In this document: piece after piece, positions 19,487 to 27,349 of the stretch
How the letters are laid out: each line of letters begins with the position of its first letter
Numbering within the stretch: position 1 is the stretch's first letter
Assembly: GCF_001552595.1 (NCBI RefSeq)
Contig: NZ_BCRM01000001.1
Location: 806,001-870,000 of the forward strand
Length of the DNA: 64,000 nucleotides
From: Rhodococcus erythropolis NBRC 15567
Lineage (GTDB): Bacteria > Actinomycetota > Actinomycetes > Mycobacteriales > Mycobacteriaceae
Direction of reading: 5' to 3'
Made by a program: the position numbers and the translations under genes
The notes under the pieces: model-generated
Told to the model about the DNA's origin: nothing
What the model saw: the letters and a program-made list of their open reading frames with translations, nothing else
Database searches by the model: none

Positions 19487-21127
19487 TCAGCCCACTGCGT
19501 CCGGTGCGGCGACCTCGGTCAAACGGCCGTCCGAGAGCCTGAGCCAGCGTTCGACCTTGACCTCGGCCAGGAATCTCTCGTCGTGGCTGACCACCACGAA
19601 CGCCCCCTGATATGCATTCAGGGCACTTTCGAGTTGAGCAACGCTCACCAAGTCGAGGTTGTTGGTCGGCTCGTCGAGAAGAAGCAATTGCGGGGCCGGA
19701 TCGGCGAAGAGAACGCATGCCAACGTAGCCCGCAGCCGTTCACCGCCGGAGAGTGCAGCGACGGGTAGGTGAGCACCCGCACCCCGAAAGAGAAAGCGCG
19801 CCAGGATGTTCATGCGTTCCGGTGCCGGAAGGCCTGGAGCAGACAATGCAAAGTTCTCGGCGACGGTGCGTGCGGGGTCGAGTAGGTCGAGCCTCTGCGA
19901 CAGATATGCCACCCGGCCGTCGGCTCGCTTGACCTCACCGGAAGTCGGCGCAACATCCCCGTTGACGATGCGAAGTAGCGTCGACTTTCCGACGCCGTTC
20001 GGCCCGGTCAACGCGATACGCTCCGGTCCTCGAATGGCCAGGTCAATGCCGGGGTCGGCGAAGATCTCACGATCGCCGAACGCGAATTGCATTCGCTCAC
20101 CAAGGAACACCATGCGTCCGGCGGGTACGTCAGTGCCTGGCAGTTCGAGCGAAATCGTCTGGTCGTCTCGAAGAGCGCGGCCCGCTCTGTCGAGTCGGTC
20201 CTTTGCCGCGTCGACCCGGGCGAGGTGTGTCTCGTTCGCCTTGCCGGCCGACTCCTGAGCATTGCGCTTCATGGTCCCCGCAAAGATCTTGGGCAAGCCC
20301 GCGTTCCCGAGATTGCGGGCAGCGTTACTTGCGCGTCGTGAAGCGCGTTCTCGGGCCTGCTGCAGTTCGCGTTTCTCGCGTTTGACGTCCTGCTCGGCGT
20401 TGCGGATGTTCTTCTCCGCCACCTCGCGAGCCGAGCGTGCCGCAGCTTCGTAGTCGGTGAAATTGCCACCGTAGAAGCCGATCTCGCCGCTGTGAAGTTC
20501 GGCGATGCGGTCCATACGGTCGAGTAGTCCCCGATCGTGGCTGACTACCAACAGACAGCCACTCCAGTCGTCGAGAACGTCGTAAAGTCTGCGGCGCGCG
20601 TCAAGGTCGAGATTGTTGGTGGGTTCGTCGAGGAGAAGGACATCGGGGCGTCGCAGGAGTTGAGCTACCAGTCCGAGCGAGACGACCTGCCCGCCGCTCA
20701 GAGTGTCGAGACGACGATCGAACGTCATGTCGGCCAACCCGAGTCGACCGAGTTGGGCTCGGGTCCGCTCTTCGACGTCCCAGTCGGACCCGATTGTGGT
20801 GAAGTGTTCTTCTCGTGTGTCTCCGGATTCGACAGCGTCCAGCGCAGCGAGCGTCGGGGCGATGCCCAAGACCTCGGCAACGGTCAGATCGCCCGTCAGT
20901 GGAAGGTCTTGCGGAAGGTATCCGAGAACGCCGTCGACGGACACACTGCCGGCGCGTGGGCGGAGTTGACCGGCGATCAATCTGAGCAGAGTGCTTTTCC
21001 CGACGCCGTTCTGGGCAACCAGCCCGGTTCGGCCACCGGGCACGGTGAAGGACAATTCGTCGAAGACCGGAGTGTCGTCCGGCCAGGCAAAAGACAGATT
21101 CGAGCAAACGATGTAGGTATCGGACAT
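19487..21127 (-). CDS. ABC-F family ribosome-associated ATPase
   Basis: A 546-aa soluble protein with two ABC domains and no membrane segment, as in ABC-F translation factors and antibiotic ribosome-protection proteins. Walker A motifs are QNGVGKST (residues 39-46) and GPNGVGKST in the second half. Each signature (LSGGQVVSLG, LSGGERLRAT) is followed by LLLDEPTNNLDL. The Arg/Lys/Glu-rich interdomain linker, starting near VAEKNIRNAEQDVKREK, is predicted coiled-coil and is where antibiotic specificity resides. The roughly 200-nt leader carries a short ORF and a hairpin (see separate entries), suggesting drug-induced expression. Confidence 0.9.
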   Translation of the reverse strand: MSDTYIVCSNLSFAWPDDTPVFDELSFTVPGGRTGLVAQNGVGKSTLLRLIAGQLRPRAGSVSVDGVLGYLPQDLPLTGDLTVAEVLGIAPTLAALDAVESGDTREEHFTTIGSDWDVEERTRAQLGRLGLADMTFDRRLDTLSGGQVVSLGLVAQLLRRPDVLLLDEPTNNLDLDARRRLYDVLDDWSGCLLVVSHDRGLLDRMDRIAELHSGEIGFYGGNFTDYEAAARSAREVAEKNIRNAEQDVKREKRELQQARERASRRASNAARNLGNAGLPKIFAGTMKRNAQESAGKANETHLARVDAAKDRLDRAGRALRDDQTISLELPGTDVPAGRMVFLGERMQFAFGDREIFADPGIDLAIRGPERIALTGPNGVGKSTLLRIVNGDVAPTSGEVKRADGRVAYLSQRLDLLDPARTVAENFALSAPGLPAPERMNILARFLFRGAGAHLPVAALSGGERLRATLACVLFADPAPQLLLLDEPTNNLDLVSVAQLESALNAYQGAFVVVSHDERFLAEVKVERWLRLSDGRLTEVAAPDAVG

Positions 21128-21199
21128 GAATAGACCTCAGGTGTCGTGCGGGCGCGGCAACGCTGCTCCGCAAAAAGTCGGGTAAGTGAACGACAACAT

Positions 21200-21238
21200 G
21201 GCCACTACGGCAGCGCTCCGAGGCGTCTGCCGGTGGCC
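21200..21238 (-). promoter_or_regulatory. Attenuator-like hairpin in the ABC-F leader
   Basis: Read on the minus strand, GGCCACCGGCAG is followed after 13 nt by CTGCCG-TA-GTGGCC, giving a 12-bp stem with a 2-nt bulge. It lies between the nine-codon leader ORF and the ABC-F start codon, where ribosome stalling on the leader could alter folding. Confidence 0.6.
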
Positions 21239-21251
21239 GTCATGCCCGGTT

Positions 21252-21281
21252 TTATCCGGAGATGTCGAGTTCACCAACCAT
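21252..21281 (-). CDS. Leader peptide MVGELDISG of the ABC-F gene
   Basis: A nine-codon ORF on the minus strand ending in TAA, preceded by AAAAAGGA 6 nt before its ATG. It lies about 125 nt upstream of the ABC-F start and just before a strong hairpin. Short leader ORFs are known upstream of antibiotic-inducible ABC-F and methyltransferase genes, where drug-stalled ribosomes open the attenuator. No homology can be tested on nine residues; the call rests on the RBS, position and neighbouring structure. Confidence 0.55.
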   Translation of the reverse strand: MVGELDISG

Positions 21282-21335
21282 GTCTGATCCTTTTTGGTCT
21301 GTGTCGTTTCATCCGACGATAACAGGAGCCGGTAT

Positions 21336-21893
21336 TTACATACGAGCAATACCGGCGCAGAGAAGTTCGACCAGTCTTCGGTACACCCGATCCGGGTCGG
21401 TGCCGGCCGGTTGACCCTCTACCGATTCGAGGATGCAGAAACCGTGCAGCGCGCTACGAAGAGACCACGCCGCCTGCTCCGAATCATCCGGGCTCAGACC
21501 GTATCCCGCGATCACCTTGTTGATGACGTCTACCACCTCGCCGACGGCGGAGACCAGATCGGGATGCGGAGCAGTGGGGTAGCGGTCGGTGATGGCGTAG
21601 AGCCCGGGGTGCACCCGGACGAAGGCACGCCATGCGTCTGCGAGCGCCATGACGGCGTCGTCGCGCGAGAGACCAACCGCCGCGGCACGCAGTTGTTCGG
21701 CGAGAAGGTTGCGTGCGAGGAGGCTGAGTTGATGGTGGACGTCGTCGACCCCGTCGACGTGTTTGTACAGGGCTGACTGCCGGACGTCGAGGGTCTCGGC
21801 GAGTTGACTCAGTACCAGAGCGTCGGCGCCTTTGCTGTCGACCAGGTCGGCTGCGGCAGCGATCACGCGTTCACGGGTAACCGGAGTTCTCAT
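21336..21893 (-). CDS. TetR family transcriptional regulator
   Basis: A 185-aa repressor with an N-terminal helix-turn-helix (LVLSQLAETLDVRQSALYKHVDG) and a TetR_C-like helical effector domain. ATG 21893 is preferred since the longer reading crosses the operator and the divergent gene's start. It is divergent from the EamA transporter with a 17-bp palindrome in between, so it likely represses that transporter and itself. Confidence 0.85.
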   Translation of the reverse strand: MRTPVTRERVIAAAADLVDSKGADALVLSQLAETLDVRQSALYKHVDGVDDVHHQLSLLARNLLAEQLRAAAVGLSRDDAVMALADAWRAFVRVHPGLYAITDRYPTAPHPDLVSAVGEVVDVINKVIAGYGLSPDDSEQAAWSLRSALHGFCILESVEGQPAGTDPDRVYRRLVELLCAGIARM

Positions 21894-21927
21894 GCACGCA
21901 TCTTCCCTGTATGACAGGCTTTGCGTC

Positions 21928-21944
21928 GGTGATACATTATCACC
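21928..21944. promoter_or_regulatory. TetR operator candidate
   Basis: GGTGATA-CAT-TATCACC, a perfect 17-bp palindrome ending one base before the EamA start codon. A degenerate second copy of the half-site (GTGATGAAGTATCG) follows inside the gene. Binding of the adjacent TetR here would block the transporter promoter or start. Confidence 0.75.
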
Positions 21945-22904
21945 ATGAGTGATGAAGTATCGCCACGCGTGCCGTCCGGCGATCAACTACGCCGTCGTGA
22001 CCTGCGCGTAGTCGTCACCGGTGCATGCATCCTCGGGTTGACCTCGGTGCTCTATGAACTCTCAGGAGTGTCTCCGTCGACGGGTGCCTTCTTTCGGTGT
22101 CTCTATGCGCTCATCCCTCTCGGCATACTCGTGCTCGTTCAGCGTCGTCGGTCATCCCGGCCTTCGATCTCGGCGCCCTGGATCGTGAAGTCATTGCTTG
22201 CCGGCGCGTTCCTCGGAATCGATCTGGTGCTCTGGCACGAGTCGATTCATTCGATCGGGGCAGGTCTTTCGACTGTGATCCTGAATTTGCAAGTGCTGTT
22301 CGTCGCAATCCTCGGCTACGTTGTTCTGCGCCAACGGATCGGCCGGGAACTGGTCGCCAGCCTTCCGTTGCTCTTCGTCGGAGTTGCTCTGGTAGCCGGG
22401 ACGAGCACAACGCTCACCGGGGCGAATCCTGCTGTCGGAGTGTCGTTTGCCGTGATCGCCGCAGGCGCCTACGCGGTCTACATCTTCCTGATGGGTCTGG
22501 CTACTCGGGCGGCGGGTAGAACGGCTCTGCCGATGTTCGTCTCGACGGGAGCCACTGCCCTCACTGCAGGTGCATACGGCCTCGTGAGTGGAACTTTGGA
22601 TCTGACGCCTTCGCTCGTAGCTCAAGGCTGGCTTGTCCTGCTCGCGTTGGTATCTCAGGTGATCGGGTGGCTCCTGGTGGCCAGCGCCAGTCAGCGTCTG
22701 CCTGCCAGTGCAGTCGCCGCCAGCCTGGTGTTGCAATCGGCGTCGGCACTGCTGTTCGGCGCGGTGATGCTTGCGCAGACCCCAACTCTCGTCCAACTTG
22801 CAGGTGCCGGAATGATTTTGGCCGGAGTGGTTGTGGCGACGCGGATACCTGCGAAGAAGTCCTCGACGACTGTAGTCGGAAAACGAATGGAGACAAGCGT
22901 ATGA
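21945..22904 (+). CDS. EamA/DMT superfamily transporter
   Basis: A 319-aa membrane protein with about ten hydrophobic helices in two EamA-like repeats. The first holds SVLYELSGVSPSTGAFFRC and a P-x-LL-FVGV segment; the second ends QTPTLVQLAGAGMILAGV, as usual in the family. It exports or imports small metabolites or drugs; the substrate is unknown. It overlaps the following amidohydrolase by 4 bp (ATGA), suggesting the transported compound is the hydrolase's substrate or product. Confidence 0.85.
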   Translation: MSDEVSPRVPSGDQLRRRDLRVVVTGACILGLTSVLYELSGVSPSTGAFFRCLYALIPLGILVLVQRRRSSRPSISAPWIVKSLLAGAFLGIDLVLWHESIHSIGAGLSTVILNLQVLFVAILGYVVLRQRIGRELVASLPLLFVGVALVAGTSTTLTGANPAVGVSFAVIAAGAYAVYIFLMGLATRAAGRTALPMFVSTGATALTAGAYGLVSGTLDLTPSLVAQGWLVLLALVSQVIGWLLVASASQRLPASAVAASLVLQSASALLFGAVMLAQTPTLVQLAGAGMILAGVVVATRIPAKKSSTTVVGKRMETSV

Positions 22905-24496
22905 CACCGGTGGCTGACCACATCTACATCAACGGCGAGATCAGGACCATGGACGGTGCTGTCAGCGATAACGCGACCGCTGTGGCAGTCAAGGACGGCA
23001 GATTTGTCGCCCTCGGAACTGATGCCGAGATCTCGGCGCTGACCGATTCCGAAACCTCCGTTGTCGATCTCGCCGGAGCGGTGGTTGTTCCGGGGTTCAT
23101 CGAGACGCACCTTCATCCGATGATGTGGGGTTTGATGCTCAGTGGGGTCGACGCAACGACGAGTGCGTGCCCGACCATCGAGCAGTTGATCACGGCGTTG
23201 GCCGCGCGGGCTGCGATCACACCAGTTGGCGAGCCCATAGAAGCGTGGGGCTTCGACGACAGCCTCGTGGCGGAAGATCGAGGTCTGACCGCAGTTGATC
23301 TGGACAAGGCATCCACCGAGCATCCGATTCTGGTGCGGCACTTGTCTGCTCACGGGATCTATGTCAACTCGGTCGCACTGGAGAAGGCCGGGATCGATGC
23401 CACCACGGTCGATCCGGAGGGTGGTGTCATCGTTCGGGACAGTGACGGTGTACCCACCGGTGAACTGTGCGAGGTTCCGGCAATGTCTCTGGTGCACGGA
23501 CTTGTTCCGGATATGAACCCGGATGCGTCCAAGATCGCGATGCTGCGGGCGCAGGAAGTCATGGCTTCGGTGGGCGTGACAAGTTTTCACGACATGTACG
23601 TCACAGCCGAGATGTACGAGGCCTACCGGCAACTCGACGCTGATGGTGACTTGAGGCTGCGTGCGCGCCTCTACCTCGGCCACGGGGTTCACGATCAATT
23701 GGGCGAACTCGCCGATTCGACAGACCGAGTTCGTGTGGGCGGCGTCAAACTCATTTCGGACGGGTCGATTCAGTTGCACACCGCTGCTCTGACCGAGCCG
23801 TACCACGATCTGGGTGGATGCCACTGCGGCGGAATGGCAATCCCGGCAGGTGCACTCGGGGCGCTCGTCGAGGAACATCACGCTGCCGGGCGACAGGTTG
23901 CGATTCATACCAACGGTGATCAAGCCATCGATTTCGCACTGGACGCAATTGCCGCGGCGCGGGCAGCGCACCCGGGCGTCGAGGTCTCACATCGACTCGA
24001 GCACGTTCAGACATTGCGGGAGGATCAGATCGCGCGGATGGTCGACCTCGGGGTGGTGGCGTCGATCTTCGTGAACCACGTCTACTACTGGGGCGACCGG
24101 CACCGTGATCGGTTCCTCGGACCGGGTCGTGGCGAGCGGATCAGCCCCGTGGCGTCGGTCGTGGCGGCCGGGCTTGCCTACGCGCTGCATTGCGACTGCC
24201 CTGTCACTCCCGTGAACCCGCTCTTCACGATGAACACAGCCGTACACCGTGTGACGCGAGAAGGTCATGTTCTGGGTGCAGAGCAACGGGTTTCCGCGTC
24301 CGATGCGTTGGCCGGTTACACAAGCGCTGCCGCCCGTCTCACCGGTGAGTCATCGGACAAAGGTCGGATAGCGGTGGGACTTTTGGCGGATTTTGTTGTG
24401 CTCGACGGAGATCCGTTGCGGAGCGCTTCTCAGGAATTGAACGAACTGTCGGTCCTGCGCACGGTTGTCGGCGGTGAGACCGTCTTCGAGGCGTAG
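22901..24496 (+). CDS. YtcJ-like amidohydrolase family protein
   Basis: A 531-aa metal-dependent hydrolase of the amidohydrolase_3/YtcJ group. It starts with the ADHIYINGEIRTMD beta-sandwich strand and has the metal motif HxH in VVPGFIETHLHP. It ends with the GLLADFVVLDGDPL strand typical of the superfamily. Members hydrolyse amide or related bonds; the substrate is unknown. It is co-translated with the EamA transporter under the TetR palindrome. Confidence 0.85.
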   Translation: MTPVADHIYINGEIRTMDGAVSDNATAVAVKDGRFVALGTDAEISALTDSETSVVDLAGAVVVPGFIETHLHPMMWGLMLSGVDATTSACPTIEQLITALAARAAITPVGEPIEAWGFDDSLVAEDRGLTAVDLDKASTEHPILVRHLSAHGIYVNSVALEKAGIDATTVDPEGGVIVRDSDGVPTGELCEVPAMSLVHGLVPDMNPDASKIAMLRAQEVMASVGVTSFHDMYVTAEMYEAYRQLDADGDLRLRARLYLGHGVHDQLGELADSTDRVRVGGVKLISDGSIQLHTAALTEPYHDLGGCHCGGMAIPAGALGALVEEHHAAGRQVAIHTNGDQAIDFALDAIAAARAAHPGVEVSHRLEHVQTLREDQIARMVDLGVVASIFVNHVYYWGDRHRDRFLGPGRGERISPVASVVAAGLAYALHCDCPVTPVNPLFTMNTAVHRVTREGHVLGAEQRVSASDALAGYTSAAARLTGESSDKGRIAVGLLADFVVLDGDPLRSASQELNELSVLRTVVGGETVFEA

Positions 24497-25011
24497 GGCC
24501 TCCGCCTTAGTTGTTGCTCGATTGTCGCTGCTTTCGAAGTAGTGGCAGTCGAACAATTTCCAAAACAAACCAAAAGTTTGTAGAACCTGTTTCAGTTCAT
24601 TTTCGGACCCCAAGGACCATCTGGACGAAGGTTACTTCAGCAAACGGGTTGCAACAAAGCGCTAGGTTTTTCCAATAGTCCAGGTGAGAGGCGATTCTGT
24701 AGTCAAGTTCAGGTTTCAACAATCTTCTGGACATTCGACCAGCTTTTCGCCAAAAATTACTGATACGTGTGGTAAAAATCTAAACGACGCAAGCGGACGT
24801 CGACAGCACGAGAGAGGAATGGCCCGTTCGCGAGAACGGCTCGCAATCTTTCCGCAACACGCTCTCGCTCTGCACTTACCGCTACGACCCCTCACTGACC
24901 ACGGATGAACGAAACCCTCTGCCCGTACCAGGGCGCACATGACTGGATCCGACCAGCTTTCTCACCCTGCAAGCTCCCCGCCACGGGGACCAGACGAAAA
25001 GAGTGTTCTCC
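24497..25011 (+). other. Long AT-richer leader/intergenic region before the SipW locus
   Basis: 515 bp with no convincing gene. The part from about 24540 to 24790 is notably A/T-rich compared with its surroundings and probably holds the promoter(s) of the SipW/TasA-like operon. A short hairpin CCGTTC-GCGA-GAACGG (24824-24839) and CCCC-GCCA-CGGGG (near 24976) show local structure in the probable 5' leader. No riboswitch class could be recognised by eye. Confidence 0.5.
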
Positions 25012-25563
25012 ATGAACAAGGCAACCAAGGGCGCAGTCGCGGCCGGTGCAGCAGCACTTCTCCTCGCCGGTGGCGCGGGAACCATGGCGGCGTGGAACGC
25101 AAACGCGCCTCTGAACGGCGGCACTATTTCTTCGGGCAAGCTGACGCTGACGACCGAAGGAACCCCGTCGTGGACGGTTTCGAATGCAGCTGTCAACGGT
25201 GGTACCGCGGCCCCCGTCACCATCAGCACATTCAAGGTTTCGCCTGGCGACGTCCTCACCTACTCCGGCTCCGTCAAGATCGGTGCTGTGGGCAACAATC
25301 TGAGCGCGACGCTCAAGGCGGATGCTTCGACGATCACGGGAACCGGCACGCTGAAGGCCGAGATGGCTCCGGTCACGACGGCGACGGTCGGAGCGACTCC
25401 GTTGCCGACGAACGGAACAGGCGTTGTCATCACTTCCGCGAACAACGACAACGTCGTCAGCGTGAATGTTGTCTTCGACTTCACGAAGGCTCCAGCAACC
25501 AACAGTTCGCAGGACAGCCAGGTCGATCTGACGAACTTCAACGTCACTCTCGATCAGGCCTAA
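25012..25563 (+). CDS. SipW-dependent secreted protein A (alternate-type signal peptide)
   Basis: A 183-aa secreted protein. The N-terminus is a SipW/TasA-type signal peptide: a hydrophobic stretch GAAALLLAGGAGTMAAW followed by a polar LNGGTISSGKL segment at the start of the mature chain. The mature part is a Thr/Val/Ser-rich beta domain containing PGDVLTY. It has no lysine-rich tail, sortase signal or cysteines. First gene of a six-gene locus with two signal peptidases. The C-terminal domain is homologous to the lipoprotein at 29041-29700. ATG 25012 is used; GTG 25003 would add three residues. Exact role unknown; family members form fibres or surface layers. Confidence 0.75.
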   Translation: MNKATKGAVAAGAAALLLAGGAGTMAAWNANAPLNGGTISSGKLTLTTEGTPSWTVSNAAVNGGTAAPVTISTFKVSPGDVLTYSGSVKIGAVGNNLSATLKADASTITGTGTLKAEMAPVTTATVGATPLPTNGTGVVITSANNDNVVSVNVVFDFTKAPATNSSQDSQVDLTNFNVTLDQA

Positions 25564-25566
25564 GGC

Positions 25567-26121
25567 TTGCGTAAGCACTACCGTTGGTGGGCAACTGCCG
25601 CCGCGCTGGTCATCGGACTGATCTTTGTATCGGTGCAGCAGACCAGCGCGCGGTGGACGGCCGCTGAAACACTGTCCGGTGGCACGATCCAGTCCGGGAT
25701 CCTCGACCTGACGGTGGGCAGTGCCGGTAGCGGCCAGAGCAGTTACGACTTCACTGCTCTGGGCGCCACCGGTATGTTCCCCAACGCATATGCACAGGCT
25801 CCGTTGACAGTTCACAACTCCGGAAATGTTCCTCTCAATTACCGGATCCAGAACGTCGCGCAGTCTTCCGCTGATGTTCCGCTCTCACTCGCGGTGACGC
25901 CAGTGACTTCAGAGGCCGGTTGCCCCGCCCAAGGCACAGCTGCCGGCACCGCGATCTACGACGGGCCCATGGTCGGTGCTCAGGTACCGACAGCTCCGGG
26001 ATGGCGCACTGTCGCTGCCGGCGGTACCGATATCTTGTGCCTGCGTGGCACTGTCGGTCCTGACGTTGCTTCTGGTGTCTCCACGAGCGTGCACTTCTCA
26101 TTCGAAGCGGAGTCGGTATGA
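25567..26121 (+). CDS. SipW-dependent secreted protein B (TasA-like)
   Basis: A 184-aa protein beginning with a TTG codon 3 bp after the preceding stop. The signal region WATAAALVIGLIFVSVQQTSARWTAAETLSG has the W/F-T pattern after the hydrophobic core seen in SipW substrates. The mature domain has a TasA/camelysin-like organisation: GGTIQSGILDLTV, then NSGNVPLNYRIQNV and two cysteines. It overlaps the signal peptidase gene by 4 bp, strong evidence that the peptidase processes this protein. Confidence 0.75.
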   Translation: MRKHYRWWATAAALVIGLIFVSVQQTSARWTAAETLSGGTIQSGILDLTVGSAGSGQSSYDFTALGATGMFPNAYAQAPLTVHNSGNVPLNYRIQNVAQSSADVPLSLAVTPVTSEAGCPAQGTAAGTAIYDGPMVGAQVPTAPGWRTVAAGGTDILCLRGTVGPDVASGVSTSVHFSFEAESV

Positions 26122-26753
26122 CGCACGCAGTGAAGGGTTCTGATCAGAGAACCGGCGCCTGGTGGTGGATCCGCAATATCGTCTCGTGGGCTCTGCTGCT
26201 GGGTGTTCTGGCGATTCTGTTGTCGACGGTCGTTGTTCCACGTTTGACGGGGTCGACGCCCTTCACTGTGTTGACCGGCTCGATGCAGCCCACCTATCCA
26301 CCCGGCACCCTTATCGTGGTGAAACCGCAGGACGCTGCCCAATTGCAGGCTGGTGATGCGATCACCTACCAAATCGAGTCGGGGAAGCCCGATGTGGTTA
26401 CGCACCGAATCACGATGGTGCGACTCAACTCCGCTGGTGATCTCACCTTCGTCACACAAGGCGATGCAAATCCGATAGCGGATCAGAATCCCGTTGTACC
26501 GGAGCAGATTCGCGGCAAGGTGTGGTACAGCGTGCCGTACATCGGGTACGTATACAACGCCATCACGGGGCAGATGCGCTCGGTGATGCTGACGGTTGTC
26601 GTCGGCGCACTGTCGATCTATGCCGTGTTCATGTTCGTCGGATCGGTCCGTGACCGTACCCGGCGACGTTCTGCGTCTGCAGACCCCCAACCTTCCGAAC
26701 CGAGTGCGCCGGCGCCTCGAGTTGAGCAGCAAGAAAGGCACAGCCATGTCTAA
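26118..26753 (+). CDS. Signal peptidase I, SipW/ER type
   Basis: A 211-aa membrane peptidase of family S26B. A transmembrane segment (about 20-42) is followed by catalytic Ser55 in TGSMQPTYPPG, His96 in VVTHRIT (in place of the Lys of ordinary bacterial SPase I) and Asp116 in QGDANPIAD. A second hydrophobic segment lies at about 155-180 and the tail is Pro/Ser-rich. The Ser-His-Asp set marks the archaeal/ER/SipW type, which cleaves TasA-like precursors. It overlaps its neighbours by 4 and 8 bp, so production is coupled to the substrates A, B and C. Confidence 0.9.
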   Translation: MTHAVKGSDQRTGAWWWIRNIVSWALLLGVLAILLSTVVVPRLTGSTPFTVLTGSMQPTYPPGTLIVVKPQDAAQLQAGDAITYQIESGKPDVVTHRITMVRLNSAGDLTFVTQGDANPIADQNPVVPEQIRGKVWYSVPYIGYVYNAITGQMRSVMLTVVVGALSIYAVFMFVGSVRDRTRRRSASADPQPSEPSAPAPRVEQQERHSHV

Positions 26754-27342
26754 GCACGAGGAGCAGCAGGCGCCCGCCTCGCTCGGTACACGTCTGGTCC
26801 GGGGCGCAACCAGCGGCCGCGCACGCGCGATCATGTCGGTGGGAATTGTCCTGGGCCTCGGTGCCGTTGGCACTCTTGCTGCGTGGACTGACAACGCTAC
26901 AGCGACTTCCGGCGTATTCAGCACCGGTTCGATCGAGATGAAGCTCAACGGTGACCCGGGAGATCCGACTGCTTACGGCTTCACCGCGTTGACCAAGACG
27001 GGCATGATGCCCGGCGACAGTGTCACGGCAACTCTGCCTGTACAGAACACTGGCGCGGCACAGTTCAAATACACCATGGCAGCAACCGCAACAGGCGAGG
27101 CCGCGCTTGCCCCGTTTATGAAGGTGACTGTTCTCGATCAGAGTTGCACAACCCCGATTGCCGGCCCGGTCGGCTTGTCGACGACTGCCGCGACTCCGAT
27201 CATCACAACAGGACGTCAGTTGGCTGCGAATACAGGTTCTGAGACTCTGTGCTTCAAGGTTGCGCTCGATACGGGAGTGCTTTCGGCACAACAGAACAAG
27301 TCGATCAATGTTTCATTCCAGTTCGCGGCGACGACGGCCTGA
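26746..27342 (+). CDS. SipW-dependent secreted protein C (TasA-like)
   Basis: A 198-aa protein. A cytoplasmic start of about 28 residues precedes the signal segment MSVGIVLGLGAVGTLAAWTD, then ATATSGVFSTGSIEMKLNG, a near-consensus SipW substrate N-terminus. The mature domain is TasA-like (DSVTATLPVQNTGAAQFKYTM) with two cysteines. It resembles protein B and the internal domain of the following fusion gene. It overlaps the signal peptidase gene by 8 bp. Confidence 0.8.
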   Translation: MSKHEEQQAPASLGTRLVRGATSGRARAIMSVGIVLGLGAVGTLAAWTDNATATSGVFSTGSIEMKLNGDPGDPTAYGFTALTKTGMMPGDSVTATLPVQNTGAAQFKYTMAATATGEAALAPFMKVTVLDQSCTTPIAGPVGLSTTAATPIITTGRQLAANTGSETLCFKVALDTGVLSAQQNKSINVSFQFAATTA

Positions 27343-27349
27343 GGTGACC

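Noticed and set aside
22691-23971. 426-codon open frame opposite the EamA and amidohydrolase genes
   Set aside because: Spans two genes on the other strand and has no domain features.
24684-24908. Possible small ORF in the SipW leader
   Set aside because: No RBS, biased composition and no hydrophobic or conserved pattern; more likely leader sequence.
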